From Phycomyces blakesleeanus NRRL 1555(-) (lineage: Eukaryota; Mucoromycota; Mucoromycetes; Mucorales; Phycomycetaceae), in assembly GCF_001638985.1 (NCBI RefSeq), contig NW_017265139.1:1426001-1490000 (forward strand): 64,000 nt of DNA, given 5' to 3'. Under the pieces are notes generated by a model that saw only the letters and a program-made list of their open reading frames with translations, was not told where the DNA came from and ran no database searches. Positions within the stretch are counted from its first letter, which is position 1; each line of letters starts with the position of its first letter. Shown piece after piece: positions 23,938 through 39,687 of this stretch. The position numbers were made by a program, and so were the translations under genes.

Positions 23938-25836
23938 TTATCTTCTATGATTTCTTACGTTGGCATCGCACTGGGCTCGGATAGTTTCAAACACCTTGAG
24001 CATCTTACGTCTGGCGCCTAGGGCAGCCACACCCTTGTCTTGAAGATCTGTGTCAGAGAGACGAATAATGTCCTGCCAGTGCATCGACTCAAAAATAGAA
24101 TTGTACTTGTGTAGACGAAGGCTCCTGAACCAGGCAGGAACGTCTTTGTGTACGTGTGCATTTTAGTATTCTTTTTTTAAATTTTTTTTTCACTTGTTGT
24201 GCATCAATATTAAGGCCACACTTACCATTCAAGAGTTCCATATCAAGAACATCTTCTTTTTTAGTACTAGGTGTGGTAGAGGGTCGTCTGTGGGATAAGC
24301 AAGACACCTCGCTGTGATCACTCTCATCATGTTCTTCGATGACTGTTTTTTCTGTATCCTTAGGCTTATTTTCTTGGATACTAATGTGCTGCATAGCACT
24401 CTCGAGATTTTTTTCGTCTGTTTCTTGGACCGTGCCTGGGATCGAAGAACGAGGGATACGTCTGCGAGGAGTGGATGTGGTCTTATCGAGAGACCACTGG
24501 GAAAAGTCAATATCTGAAGAAGAAGAAACAGATGGTTGAGGACCAAATTGCATGGGAGTTATAGCCCAAGGCGAATGAAATGGTCTGTCTGGAGTAGGTG
24601 CAGGAGACCACATCGAAATATCTGCAGACTTGGGACGTTGGTTGGGTGTTTTTGGATCTCCAATATTTCCCACACCACTAACAGGTCTACGAGGGCTACT
24701 CAGCCAGTTGGAAAAGATGGACGGATCACCTTCTACGACTGATCTTGGCCGTCCAAACAACGAACTTTCCGAGCTTCCTGGCGCTGTGCTTACGTTAATA
24801 CTGCCGTTGTTGCTTGGGGCGTTAATTGTTGGGGTGTTAATAACAGTAGGGGTGGGAATATTCACAGTTGATCCACCCACTACCATGCTCTGAGGTCGGC
24901 TTAATCTTCGGTTATTGACGGCATCATCAACGACAAGGCTATTCGTCTTGCGAACGGCAAAATCTGAACGACCAAACAGTTGGTTGTATTCCTCTGTATC
25001 TCCGAGAGCAAATGAATGTCTATCCACAGCCCTAGCACGATTAACAGTCGGTGGTCTGCTTCTCACTTGGCCAGTCTTGTAAGGCAGGACAGACAATAAA
25101 CGCTGGCTTGCATCGAGCTCCGCTTTAGCTAGCTGGCTTTGGATATCTGCTACACATACACAGAGAGAAACACACACACACACGTGAATACCATAAGGAA
25201 GAAGCATGTACTTCTTTACCTTGCTCGGGATTTCCATTGTGTAAGAGTCCATGGAGCGAGCCACGTTTCATCAACTGCTGAAGAAGATTGATAAAGAATC
25301 TAATCTGAACTTGTGACGAGTGTTGCAACAGTGTATAAATTGCTGCTGTCCGCTCTGCCTCTGAGAGATATCGATACCACTGATCAACGTGTTGCATTTC
25401 CTCTTTAAAAGTCTAGTAATTCATAGAATATGAGCTTGTTTTTTTTCCCTTTCTTTATTTTATTTTTTATTTATCACTGTTTTTTTTGTTGCTGATGATT
25501 TTTGTCTGATTTTGGTTGGGCTGGGGTTGGACTTGCCTGATCAAGATTTGTTGCTGCCATCTCATCCAAGCTTCGTTCGTATGCTTGGAGTTCTTCGTAC
25601 CAATTTCCTAAAAGGTCGGCTAGATACAGCCAATGATGAATTTGTAAGGGAATTGACCAGAATTTTATGACAAGGATGTCTATCTGTTTGCTTCATTCAA
25701 GCAATATTATTGATGACTTAATCTTACATTCCATTGACCCGTAATTGGTTGGTCTAAGTGTCTCTGACACTGGTCGACCTGACCGTGAAGTGTAATTGGT
25801 AGGAAGCATAAAATGCGGTTGAGCAGACTGTGACAT
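23938..25836 (-). CDS. VTS1: VTS1-like SAM-domain RNA-binding protein
   Basis: Smaug-family post-transcriptional regulator that binds stem-loops in mRNAs and recruits deadenylases. Exons 25836..25728, 25619..25537, 25412..25220, 25149..24226 and 24143..23938 give 504 residues. The N-terminal conserved block (about 37-130) reads [20 protein letters not shown], then [20 protein letters not shown], then [16 protein letters not shown] long Ser/Pro/Asn-rich linker follows. The SAM domain (about 437-500) has [36 protein letters not shown] and [12 protein letters not shown], with the Ala/Gly-Ala-Arg loop used for RNA contact. Intron 2 begins with GCAAGT: the GC donor after NLDQ is required to join TFKEEM. 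The other introns are GT-AG. Confidence 0.93.
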
Positions 25837-25968
25837 TAGCAACCAACCAACACACGTAAAAGCCAGAAAGAATTCTTACTTTCCCTCCCCCTCCCTTCTA
25901 ACTTTCTCTTTGAAAATCTTGGTGAGTCTGATAATCCAGTCACATGACTGACATCACCCACTCACTCA

Positions 25969-26058
25969 CTTGCACACACTTGCACACACAAGCACACACA
26001 AGCACACATAAGCATACATAAGCACACACAAGCACGCACAAGCACGCACAAGCACACG
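25969..26058. repeat. Tandem repeat, 10-bp unit ACAAGCACAC
   Basis: About nine degenerate copies of a 10-bp unit (GCACACACAA with GCACACATAA and GCACGCACAA variants) lie just upstream of the VTS1 start codon (25836, minus strand), within its likely promoter. Confidence 0.85.
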
Positions 26059-29000
26059 CAGATGTATACATGTACTATATTTCAGATATTACACATATAT
26101 CTTGTTCCCCTTGAATATGTTCTTGTTCAATAGCTTATTTCTAGTGTATACAAGATAGCATAACAATGAACTTTATATATTTATATCTATTTTATATAAA
26201 GGTAAATATATTAAATACATAGGAAATTTTTTCTATTTTTTTTCTTTTGTCCTTTTTATGGCCTTGAGTAGAATTCCTTGACTGAAGAATATCCAGCAAA
26301 ACCTGACTTCAATACTAAATGAAAAATTACCTTTCAAATTCTGGTGAATGATCGGAAGGAGGAGAGGGGGACATGAGGGTGTTGAGAAAGCCCCTGTAGT
26401 GTTACATTTGTATGCCATCATTTTTCACTTGATATTTTCTTGTTGCATGATCCAACTGCCCTATTGCATACAATCTCAGCGTTAACTGTGTAACGTTTCT
26501 ATGATATAGTACTCATGAACCACACAAAGGCACAATACTCTGACCAGCTCTGTTTCAAAGATCTAAAAAGAAAAGAAAAAACGGAAGCCCTTTTTTTTCC
26601 AGTAGTGCTTTTAGTGCCTGTAGGTTGTAAACTGACAAACAATAAGCCTCCCAATTCACAATCAATCCCCCCCACTTTGTATTTCCAATTGTGGATTTAA
26701 AGTAGAAAAAATAAGCACGATCATGTAATCCCTGAGTTATGGTACATGAATCGATCGACATTTGTACCATAACAATGCAACCTACTCTTTGTATTAGGTT
26801 CGATTTGATTCGATGTGTTATTGTTTGTATTGACTTGCTTGCGATGTCTTTAATAATATTATGAAGAGTACTTGTAATGATAACATTGGCAGTGATATAT
26901 TGTACGTTTACTTATTATTTACCTTTTGATCCTTTGCAAATATCAGTTATAGACTTACCAGTCAATAAATTAGCCAATGTAGTAATGTCTTTGTCTAATA
27001 CAACATGTGTGTCTTTATATATTTCGTACATTCTTCTTAATAGATGATGTTATGAGAACTATTAAGCATAATGACATTATTATGATTATTTGTAGCAGTC
27101 TACATCAATATTAATCATGATTTACAGGCAGAATATTAATAGACTATGAGCAAATGATAAGGGTAATCGACATCTAACTTGAAGAATTATTTTTATTACT
27201 ATTATAATATTTAACCCTTGAAATACCAAAGTCATCACTTGGACTACGTTATAACAAGAGTGGTAATAATATATTCCTTTATTCATGAGAAAATCTCGTG
27301 TGAGTTTTATTAATATTATTATTAGTATTATCAAAGAAAACATTTTAGTTCGGGTCTACAAGCAACTGTTTTGATATATATATATATACAAAGGCTCCAT
27401 TAGGGAAAGACATCACCCAAAAGGTATGATGAATGGTGCCTATATTAAAACTTTCCGCTAGGATCACATCTACATAGCTATAACTGACGATTATTGGGAA
27501 TGAGTATGAAGAGTTGCATTGCATTTGACAAAATATATGACTTTACTATCTCGGAAGTAAAAAGTATGGTGTAGCTGGAAGTAACGCTGTTCTTTGGAGA
27601 AACGGGAAGTCATTTAAAGTACACCATAAACACAAGAATACAAAACACACAAAATGAACAAACACTTGACTAACTGTAACCATATTGTAAAATACAATAC
27701 AATATAGTATAGTATAATATAACAAAGAGACATACATTTCAAGTATCAAGACTTTACAGGCAAATTCTGTAATTTTGTTTAGATGCTTTTTAGTCTTTTA
27801 ACTGCTGCTTTATTGAAAATCAAGCCGATTATATCTTTATCAGGAATTTCGTAAGTAAAAACTAGTTGTACTGAGAGTGTCAAAGTAACCTTGATTGGTT
27901 TCATAAAAATCTAGGTAAGATATAATAAAATAAAATAACGCAGAATCAAGAGTTACACACTAGAGATTATAAGCACGATAAAGCTCTTTGAAATAAGTAA
28001 TAGTCTCATCAATAATGCTTTAGAAAACAGATCCTGCTTACATTATCCAAGTATTCGGTAAAAGATCATCTACTTAAATTTCAACAGCCACGCAGTAAAA
28101 TAAATAATACAGTGTTTCAACACACAGACATAAATACACGCACATAAACAAAAAACAAAAATTCTCGCCATATCTTGTACGATTATACGATTGTGCCTGT
28201 GATTTATCTGTTGTGTATTAGGAAATAGTATATCTAGACACAAAGAGGAAAAGAATAAAGTAGACTGGCTGGTAAATGAACGAGGGTCTGCATATTGCTT
28301 TGTATTGAGGAGATTTGTTTCTTACATAATACTTTTTGTTATTTGTGTAATTTCTCTTGTAAAATTGGGATTTCGACACAATAGGCTTGTAACTTGCAGG
28401 AAACCAAAAGAAAAAAAAAGGAAATGCTATCTATTTATCATTGCCTTTAGAATATTCTAATATTGTTTAGTCAATACTACCTGACAGTTAGATATCCCAA
28501 GGACTATACCAAAATTCTCTGATTTATTCATTAAGCCTTTTGAACTTTAGGTTAAGATATTTATATATTTAGCTATCTCTCTATAGATTCGAGATACAGT
28601 CTTCCTCTATTTGTTCTTGACTTAAATAGGCTTGTGTTTGATTCTTGTTGTGGTCTTATTTTTATTTTTATTATCAATTTAGAAAATTTAATGGTTTGCT
28701 GTCCGGAAATCAAGTACAAGCTATTTATAATAAGGGGGGTTACTGAGACTGGTGATTTTTTAGTATATTCCACAAGCTTGTTTGTCTGCCTGCTTATTTG
28801 CTTATTATCTTATTTGTTCGTTTGTTAGATGACTCCCTTAATTGCCTATGCGGCTGTCTGTCTTTCTAACTAGATTGAATGACAAACTGAACTTAATATC
28901 TGCTCATAACCGAATTCCTTTAATGCGTTGTCCCAGTTTCTGGTATATGTATTGCAATGCACTCAACCAATCATGATTTGACTCAATAATCCATAATTAA

Positions 29001-29652
29001 ATTGGGAATAGACTGTATTGTGTGACCAGATTTATTTTAGGATATAAAGAATTGAAACAGTAGAAATATCATATCTTACTCATTGTTACAACTAAGCAAA
29101 ACATTGGTCAAGACACTCAGCTTCTCATGATTACTGAATAGTTTGAAAATAATGAAATCATCTAACCAAAAGACTTTCTTGAATACTAAGCTTATTAGGA
29201 GAAATGTCTTATATATGTATATATAAAACTTTGCTGAGCAAAAAATAAGAAGAATATGCTGTACTCAGATTTTCTTGGAGGATTAAATTTGCAACAAGAC
29301 TTTCTTGTTATTCTTGTGTGATTTCTTCATTTGGCCAAGTTCCAAGCCTCCTGAAAATGAAAGTACCGTTCATTCTGCGCTGAATACACTTTTATAAAAA
29401 TCTGCTTACTTTCCTAGTAGCTACAACCTATGATAGAGACAGTGACCCATTAAATAGGCAAAAAGAAAAAGGAAACATTATGATCTTTAAGGCCTACTTC
29501 TTTAATGCAATTTTCTGCTGTCCTTTAAATATGAATATATAGATATATTTTAATAAATTTTTCAGGTAAGATAATTGTGATGTTCAGAATATGTACCATC
29601 AGCTTCCAACTCCTTTATTGGTTAGCAATACTAAATAATTTGCACGATCACG

Positions 29653-29752
29653 TAATATTGTTCTTGTTCTTGTTCTTGCTCTTGTTCTTGCTCTTGCTCT
29701 TGCTCTGGCTCTGGCTCTTGCTCTTGCTCTGGCTCTGGCTCTGGCTCTTGAG
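29653..29752. repeat. Hexanucleotide repeat CTTGCT/CTTGTT/CTGGCT
   Basis: About 16 hexamers in an ordered block: CTTGTT type first, then CTTGCT, then CTGGCT. In translation it gives alternating Arg-Ala on the minus strand and Leu-rich on the plus strand. No domain flanks it, so it is treated as a satellite rather than a gene. Confidence 0.85.
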
Positions 29753-30394
29753 CTTATAATCTTTGGTTTCATCCGTTGTTCCCTTTTACAAGGGAAAATA
29801 AAATTGGGCAGAGAATGGAATGTCAATCGGAGGTTGAATTCTGTATTTGACGTAAGTTTCAACCTGATTTTTGTGTTACTGTAAAAATGAATAGCCATGG
29901 GAGCTTAGAGAGGGAGAGAGAGGGAGAGGGGTAAGTGGGATTTGGAAGCTTGAGGGGGTTAATGGGCTAAATTTTCCTTTCTCTCTCTCTAATATATATA
30001 TATATATATATATATTTACTTGCTAAGCTTTCGCCTTCTTTCACTTTAATTATTAAAGCAAAATAATACAAGAGTAAAAATACCAAATATATATAAAAAA
30101 AAACAAGAAAAGAATAGAAAATAGCACTTCTTTCGATTATCAATATTTGTAGAGCCAAAGAACCATTAAACTCACCTTCCCCCAAAGACAAAGATAATTA
30201 TAAGCACACACACACACATACACACACACACAAATAAAGAGAAACTGATTTATAGACCATACGATTAGTTCTCCCCTTTTCTTCTTCTTATTTTTCTTTT
30301 TTTTTTATATATATATATATATTTATTTCCCCTTTTTCCGTTTCTTTTTTTTTTTACCTTTAACAATCTACTCTGAAGATTAACCGTGTTTGCA

Positions 30395-33942
<3,548 letters not shown>

Positions 33943-34767
33943 CCCATTTTACAACCCTTTTCTTCTTTTATCTTCTTCTTTAGAAGAATAGTAATCTAAA
34001 TGAATCATGACTTCCCCTCCACTTCCTCCCTTCTCTTATACTTCTTTTGCGTATATTTTATGTGTGCTCGAGTTTTTTTTTCAAGATCTTGTGTGTCTAT
34101 AGTATTCTTTTATACACACTTTATATTATTTATCTCTTGCCCTACCTCTTTTATTTTATTTTATATTTCCTCTTTTGTATAAATACCTCCTTTTTTTTCT
34201 TGTTCCTTTTGTCAATCACTTTCAAATGAACTTCTTTATTGAATATCCTGTTTGATACCTATGACGATAATCTCCTTTAAAGCCTCATATATTTCCTTTA
34301 TCTTTTCCTTACATCCTTATTTTTATCTTTTTTTTTTCTTTTGGCGCAAATACAGCTATTATTCATATATATATCTATATACATATATGTGCATGTAATT
34401 ATGTGAAAATGCGCATGATTTTTATCGGGATTTGTGACAAGATCAACTTTTCAATGGTAATACACATTTCATCAATAGTAACATAAAGGGAATTATTTTT
34501 TCTTCATCGACAAATGGTCGATTGTCAAGAAAAAAATGATATTAAAATAAGATTAATTTTATAATTATTATTATTATTACTTTAATATTAAGCGTAGAAA
34601 ATACAAGGGTTTAATGATTCTATGTAAAGTTGGTGCTGATGAGGTAAATGATGCTGTCTAAGCATGATATAATGAACAATAAGAGGATAATTCGTTTTGT
34701 AATTTTAAGTTATACTATGTACAATATGTCTGTTTGTTTGTTCGAGAGGGAAGGGTATGGGGGATGT
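33943..34767. other. Convergent 3' regions of RSP5 and MET30
   Basis: Pyrimidine-rich then AT-rich 825-bp gap between two converging genes, with many TTCTT runs at 33955-34200. Likely untranslated regions; no gene is seen. Confidence 0.5.
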
Positions 34768-36390
34768 TTAAGCATGAACACCATAATCCCAAATATGGAT
34801 CTCACCATCGTCCGAAGCACTGACCACCTTGGTATCACTTAATGAGACAGCTGTGACAGAAGCAGAATGTTTGTGGATAGAATGCATAGGGAACCCGCTC
34901 TCAATATCCCAAATCTTGATGCTACCGTCTTGAGAACCAGAAACAAGATGTAACTTGTCGTAATCGAGGGATTTGATCCCTTGGAAGTGGCCAAACAATG
35001 TACGGTAACATTCACCTGAATCAACAGACCAAACCTTAAGGGTGTTGTCAAGAGATCCAGAAATGACAATTTGGGAACTAGAGGCACTGTCACAGTCTGT
35101 TGATTTTTCTTCTTCTTCCTTTTTGGCTACTTGGTTTTCGAATCTATGCATGAATCCAGGCATACTTGAGATAGCGATCTGAACAGACCCACGGTGGCCT
35201 TCAAGGACACGGGTGCATTCTCGTTTTGCAAGGTCCCAAATTCGAATGGTGCTGTCGTCGCTTGAGGACACAAGCATAGTACTGTTGTGCTGGATTTGAA
35301 CATGATTAACACGCTGAGTGTGACCAGACAAAGTGTAACATTCACCGGTCTGAAAGTTCCAAATCTTAATAGTGGCATCGGCAGATCCACTAGCAAGGAT
35401 GCGAGAATCAAAATTGATGTGAACTACACCATCAGTGTGGCCTTGAAGAACACGAATACATTGGCCGGTGCGATAGTTCCATACTCTGAGTGTGTGGTCC
35501 ATAGATCCAGTAACAAGTTTTGAAGTATCAAACTGAAGACTACTGACAGAGCGAACATGTCCATTCAGTGTACGGAGCTTCTCTCCGGTTTCAAGATCCC
35601 ACACAACGGCTGTTTTGTCGTGGGAACCTGTCATAACCAGGTTGAGAGACTCGCAGAATTGTAAACAAGTAATACCCTTGCCATGTCCCCCCTTGATGAT
35701 TCTGTGGGTCTTTTGGTTCTTGCGCCAATGTCTTTCCACAACCAGACGTTCACTATAGACTTCTTTCCATGCTTTACGGTCAATTCGTTTCGATGATGGT
35801 GATGGTTCTTCTTCGCGGGATCGCTTGTTTGCCGCACGGGTTTGTTTGCGTAATAAAGGAAGTCCCCATCCACATTTTGTACACTTTCGATCGATGTGTT
35901 GGACACACATTCGATGCCATAAACTATCATCATTTGCAAATGTCTTCCAACGACTGTTAACTTGAGCTGCGTTACAAAGTGATTGAGCGTCGAGGTGGCC
36001 AAGGATCTGGAAGATGATTTCTGAAGGGAGTATTTTTGTAAAATCAACGCGGAGGAGAGGTTGAATGGTTTCGGATAAGTATGAGAGTTGAGAAGTAGAG
36101 CAGGTTGACAAGAGTCCCTGGAGAATAATTGAGCGTTGAAAAACGTCGGCAGACTTAAAGGTTGCCCAGATTTCTTGAATTGGCATTTGGTAGTCTGTAG
36201 GGAGAAGAGAGGCAGCCTAAATTACTTAGTTTTAGTTAACCTTATTCTGACAGCCGTTTAATAATCTTTTGGATTTCTAGAGTTATGTATCAGTTGCTTG
36301 TTGTGGTTAGTTTACCTGCTCAAGTTCAGTGGCTATTTTGTGTCCACTTGTGTCGGTAGAGTCGTTATGGGGATTATGGGGAATAGTCAT
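34768..36390 (-). CDS. MET30: F-box/WD40 protein, MET30 / scon-2 type
   Basis: Substrate receptor of an SCF ubiquitin ligase that in other fungi represses sulfur assimilation by acting on the MET4/cys-3 activator. Exons 36390..36316 and 36216..34768 give 507 residues. The segment before the F-box (IILQGLLSTCSTSQLSYLSE) and the F-box (about 83-128: DFTKILPSEIIFQILGHLDA, then SLCNAAQVNSRWKTFANDD) are followed by HIDRKCTKCGWGLPLL, which is specific to the MET30/sconB group. Seven or so WD40 repeats follow (GHGKGITCLQF, TGSHDKTAVVWD, SGSADATIKIWN, SSSDDSTIRIWD, SGSLDNTLKVWS, SGSQDGSIKIWD, SASDDGEIHIWD). A KKEEEEKS insert lies between two blades. The intron was set by frame: only the acceptor at 36217 joins EQ to AASLLP. 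Confidence 0.92.
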
Positions 36391-37113
36391 GGTTCGTTAA
36401 AAGAAGTAAGAATAAAGTAGAGGATATAGAATACAATAAGAAAGACGATTTTTAGGGTTTTATTTTTTAATCAACTTTATTATTTTATAAAATCTGAATT
36501 GCGCAATCGCTATCAAAAATCCTTCGACAGATACAAGTTGAATGTAAACAGCCTCTGATTGGCTAATTTCGGGATATCGCATCATTTATCTTGATTTGTG
36601 TGGAAAGAGCGGAATTTGAGTCCAAGTTGAGATGGCTTTCAAAGAGCCTCAGAGAACTTGCCTGTTTCTTTATGCTACAAAGACGTGATTAAGCTAAAGT
36701 ATGAGCAACTTGATACATAAACTTGTGCTCCTCTTTATCTGTATACAGAATGTCCTTATCTGATAGGCGGCCAATTAAACACATACTTCACAAACATCCA
36801 AACTTACACACAAATATTTAAGCAATTGTTTATCTTTAATAGTTTCTTTTTTTGGAAAATATATACCCTAAGAGTTCCAAAATATCAATTTCCATGGAAT
36901 TACAGTGCTTCCAAAGAGCAATGTAACACCCAATCGAAATTAATGTCCCTGATAAGTCAGATTCAATTTTGCATTTTTAGGAAGTCGTATTTTGGGAAAC
37001 CATGTCGCTTTGCTTGAAATGATGTCTGTCCCCTGATTTCTTGTCACTCGAAAAGAATCTAAAACCAAGACCTTTCATCCGTGTGTTTTTTTTTTAGCAT
37101 TTTACATTCTAAG
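36391..37113. other. Intergenic, MET30 upstream to transposase pseudogene
   Basis: AT-rich 0.7-kb stretch. The first 200 bp should hold the MET30 promoter. The rest may be the left flank of the Tc1/mariner element, but I could not define a terminal inverted repeat. Confidence 0.4.
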
Positions 37114-38173
37114 ATGAGTACCGTATTTTTATTCGAATATGGGCATGTGAATGTCGCTGATGAGAATAGCAGCCCTGAGCTCATGGAGTACATTATCGAT
37201 CGGAATGATTTTTTTGTTGAGACAATTGCCATTCACACTGATTACTTGGAGAACGTGACTTCCAGCGAAGCTTCTTCAGCTTGTTCAATGTGAATAAAAA
37301 AGCCAAAATATGAAGACATTTGGATGAAGGAGGCCAACGTGAAGCGTGATTATGTACGTTATATTGTCTAGGATAAGGTTAGATTTTTCGACCTTAGGAT
37401 TGAAAAGTGTATGAGTGTATCAGCTGCAGCAAAGCAGTTGGGAATTCACATTCGGACTGCTCAAAGATGGGTCAGACAGTATAATGTGTGCCCTGAGTAT
37501 TTTTTGAGAGATTTTTATTCTATTGAAAAAAGCAGCTCGGAAAAGGTGGTGGAACGCTACAATTGAGCTCGTAAATAGGAAAACACAGATGTGAACTTCC
37601 TGACGAATTGCGTGTTTTTTTGACAAATCTGCTTTTGATATAAACATGAAACCTTCAAGAGCTTGGCCCAAAAAAGGTACCCGTGCTATTATTACCAAGC
37701 ATATTACGAGAGCAAACACAACGTCTATATTGAGCGCTATTTATGCCCTAGGGTTAATTACAATCGACATAAAAAAAAGACCTACAAAGAAGCGAAAGGC
37801 TGAATGATACATTAGCTCAGGAACTAAAACAAGTTACTATATTAGTTTCTTAAAACTGACTCTTGATAAAATGGATAAAGACCCACATATGAAAGGTCAC
37901 TATATAGTTATGGATAATACACCCATTCACACGAATAGAAACTTAAAGAAATATATTGAGTATCGTAGTTATAAATGTGTTTATCCTCCTACTTACTCTT
38001 CTGAGCTTAACCTAATAGAAAACTTTTGTGTAGTTGCAAAGAGTAAGGTTAAGCGCCACAGGTTTTTGCAGGAAGACATTTTATCAAAAATAATCACAGA
38101 AGCCTGCAAAAATATAGAGAAAAATAATTTCAGTGGTTTCGTTTCGTATCTTTACAAGTGTTGGGATAAATGA
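37114..38173 (+). pseudogene. Degraded Tc1/mariner (IS630 superfamily) transposase
   Basis: A broken DDE transposase. 37114-37293 opens with an ATG frame; after 37320 the frame KRDYVRYIV-stop-DKVRFFDLRIEKCM leads to a helix-turn-helix, SVSAAAKQLGIHIRTAQRWV. After a frameshift the catalytic domain reads SAFDINMKPSRAWPKKGTRA, an in-frame stop follows KKRKAE at about 37802, then HYIVMDNTPIHTNRNLKKYI, YPPTYSSELNLIENF and KSKVKRHRFLQ. The three catalytic positions (Asp in AFD, Asp in VMDN, Glu in LIEN) are recognisable, but at least two stops and two frameshifts separate the parts, so it is inactive. The type matches elements common in Mucoromycota. Ends and target duplication were not found. Confidence 0.85.
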
Positions 38174-39687
38174 CGAAACAAAATGCCCATGTAATGAGCG
38201 ATAACGACTTCATTAAAACCCAAACAATTAAGCCATAAAAATAAGGTAAGCAACAAGCACGAAGCAAAAAAAAACACATGACTAACATAATTATCATTGT
38301 TAAGGACGTTTTGAAGACGTTTTTGATAAGACGAATTTTTGGGTCAGGTCTAGTTTGTTTTTTATTTGTTGGTGTTTTTTTTTTGAATTTTGTTATCTTG
38401 GTGTCAAGTGTTGCGATGCGGATTGTAGTGTAGCGTGCCAAACAAGCAATTGTATAAAATATACTTCCTCTATATTTCAAAGAAACTAGCAAAACGTTAG
38501 AAAGTGAGCCAACAACATCGTCACATATGCCACCAGAGTTCATAATAGACCTTTGCTGTCTAACTGAGCACGGCCGGTGTATCGTTAAATGCTTTGATGT
38601 TTCCGAGGGATTCTATCAATTCCAATTACTGGCGCGAAAAATGACTAGTATCCCCAAAAACTTACACATGGAATCCCATGTATACCATGTGTTATCATTA
38701 TCATTTACCTTCTTGGCGATACCCGGTAACTTCCACAATGACCTCAACAAGTTTATCCCGAATGACAAATTGGTAAAGATAGTAAACGATCTCAATACCT
38801 GATTTAGCATTGGCCAACTCAGAGTGAAACATGATGTGATTTGCCAACAATCGGATATCGCAAATGTACGTGCAAAAGAATGATATTTCGCAAAATGCTT
38901 ATAGCGAAAAAAAAAAAAACATATTCTTTCTCTAGGATCTTCGCACCCTGTGGTATTTCAGGTACTAAACATTATAAAAATAATAAAATAGATAATGAAG
39001 ACATATAGAAATACTTTTCTCTCTTAAACTAGAGCTTTAGGACTTTCTACTAAATTAGCTGCATGTAGCTTTGACATTGTTTATTCGGCAGTATGATATA
39101 ATTATCTTAACGATCTCTAGGATATTATCAGCAGTGCTGACTGTAATAATTATTTGTCCAATTACTTCATCATTTATATATATTATGTGTTGACAAGATG
39201 ATAGCTACTAAGTTATCCCAAAATAAATTTGCTCTTATATGTAATAAATCCAACAGCCGAGTGTCTGGATTACTACACCATCTTCATAAAAACAGAAGCT
39301 ACTCATTTAACACAAATAATAAAAGAATAATACCTCCCTACAATTTGAAAAATCTGTCTTTTGAGAAAATAGCAACCGCCCTTTCAAAAAAAAAACTCTC
39401 TTTCCAAAAAAAAACCACCCTTTGTAACAAAAAATTGCCCTTTGCAAAAAAAAAACGCTCTGCAAAAAAAACTGGCCAATCACAAATTAAAAATAGTGTA
39501 CAAATACTCAAAATAGAGACTTAATAGATAAGCAATTATTATCAAGTTATATACCTTTGTTTATGTTATCAATATGTATAAAATATATTAATAACAAGAT
39601 TATACATTCAATTCCACAGTTGCATAAAATAAGCAGAAGATAGAGATAATCACAGTAATATAGGCATAGTCGTGACAATAAATAAGC
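38174..39687. other. Transposon-rich intergenic debris
   Basis: No intact gene. Between 39370 and 39475 lie four or five degenerate copies of a CCCTTT(G/C)-(A)8-10 unit that create a Lys/Phe-rich frame. A short piggyBac-like frame on the minus strand is listed separately. Other frames such as 38130-38543 (minus) and 38527-38802 (plus) have no recognisable domain. Confidence 0.4.
38701..38832 (-). pseudogene. Short conserved-looking peptide, possible piggyBac transposase scrap
   Basis: A 43-codon ATG frame on the minus strand contains GIEIVYYLYQFVIRDKLVEV followed by IVEVTGYRQE. The pattern I-x-x-(F/Y)-x-x-F-(hydrophobic)-x-D-x-L-(hydrophobic)-x-x-IV-x-x-T-(N/G)-x-Y-x-x-(Q/E) is that of the beginning of the piggyBac DDE_Tnp_1_7 domain. 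No DDE part is found nearby. Could be coincidence. Confidence 0.3.

Larger units (their letters stand above)
25837..30394. other. 4.6-kb gene-poor region between VTS1 and RSP5
   Basis: Long AT-rich gap between divergent genes. Contents: a 10-bp tandem repeat at 25969-26058, a TA run near 27375, a hexanucleotide repeat at 29653-29752, TA runs at 29991-30013 and 30307-30322. Open frames are short and lack domains. I found no tRNA, 5S or spliceosomal RNA by eye. Regulatory DNA or decayed elements may be hidden here. Confidence 0.5.

Noticed and set aside
27426..27487. Possible C/D box snoRNA (ATGATGA ... CTGA)
   Set aside because: Boxes are spaced plausibly, but I found no closing terminal stem or C'/D' boxes, and these short motifs are frequent by chance.
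38130..38543. 137-codon minus-strand frame
   Set aside because: It overlaps the end of the transposase pseudogene, is rich in hydrophobic residues and Lys/Thr runs and has no recognisable domain.
36541..38900. GATATC-containing similar sequences at both sides of the transposase as terminal inverted repeats
   Set aside because: The shared part is short and centred on a self-complementary GATATC, so it does not demonstrate a real inverted repeat.
39198..39524. 108-codon Lys/Phe-rich frame
   Set aside because: Much of it comes from repeated A-runs separated by CCCTTT-like units, so the apparent protein repeats are low-complexity DNA.
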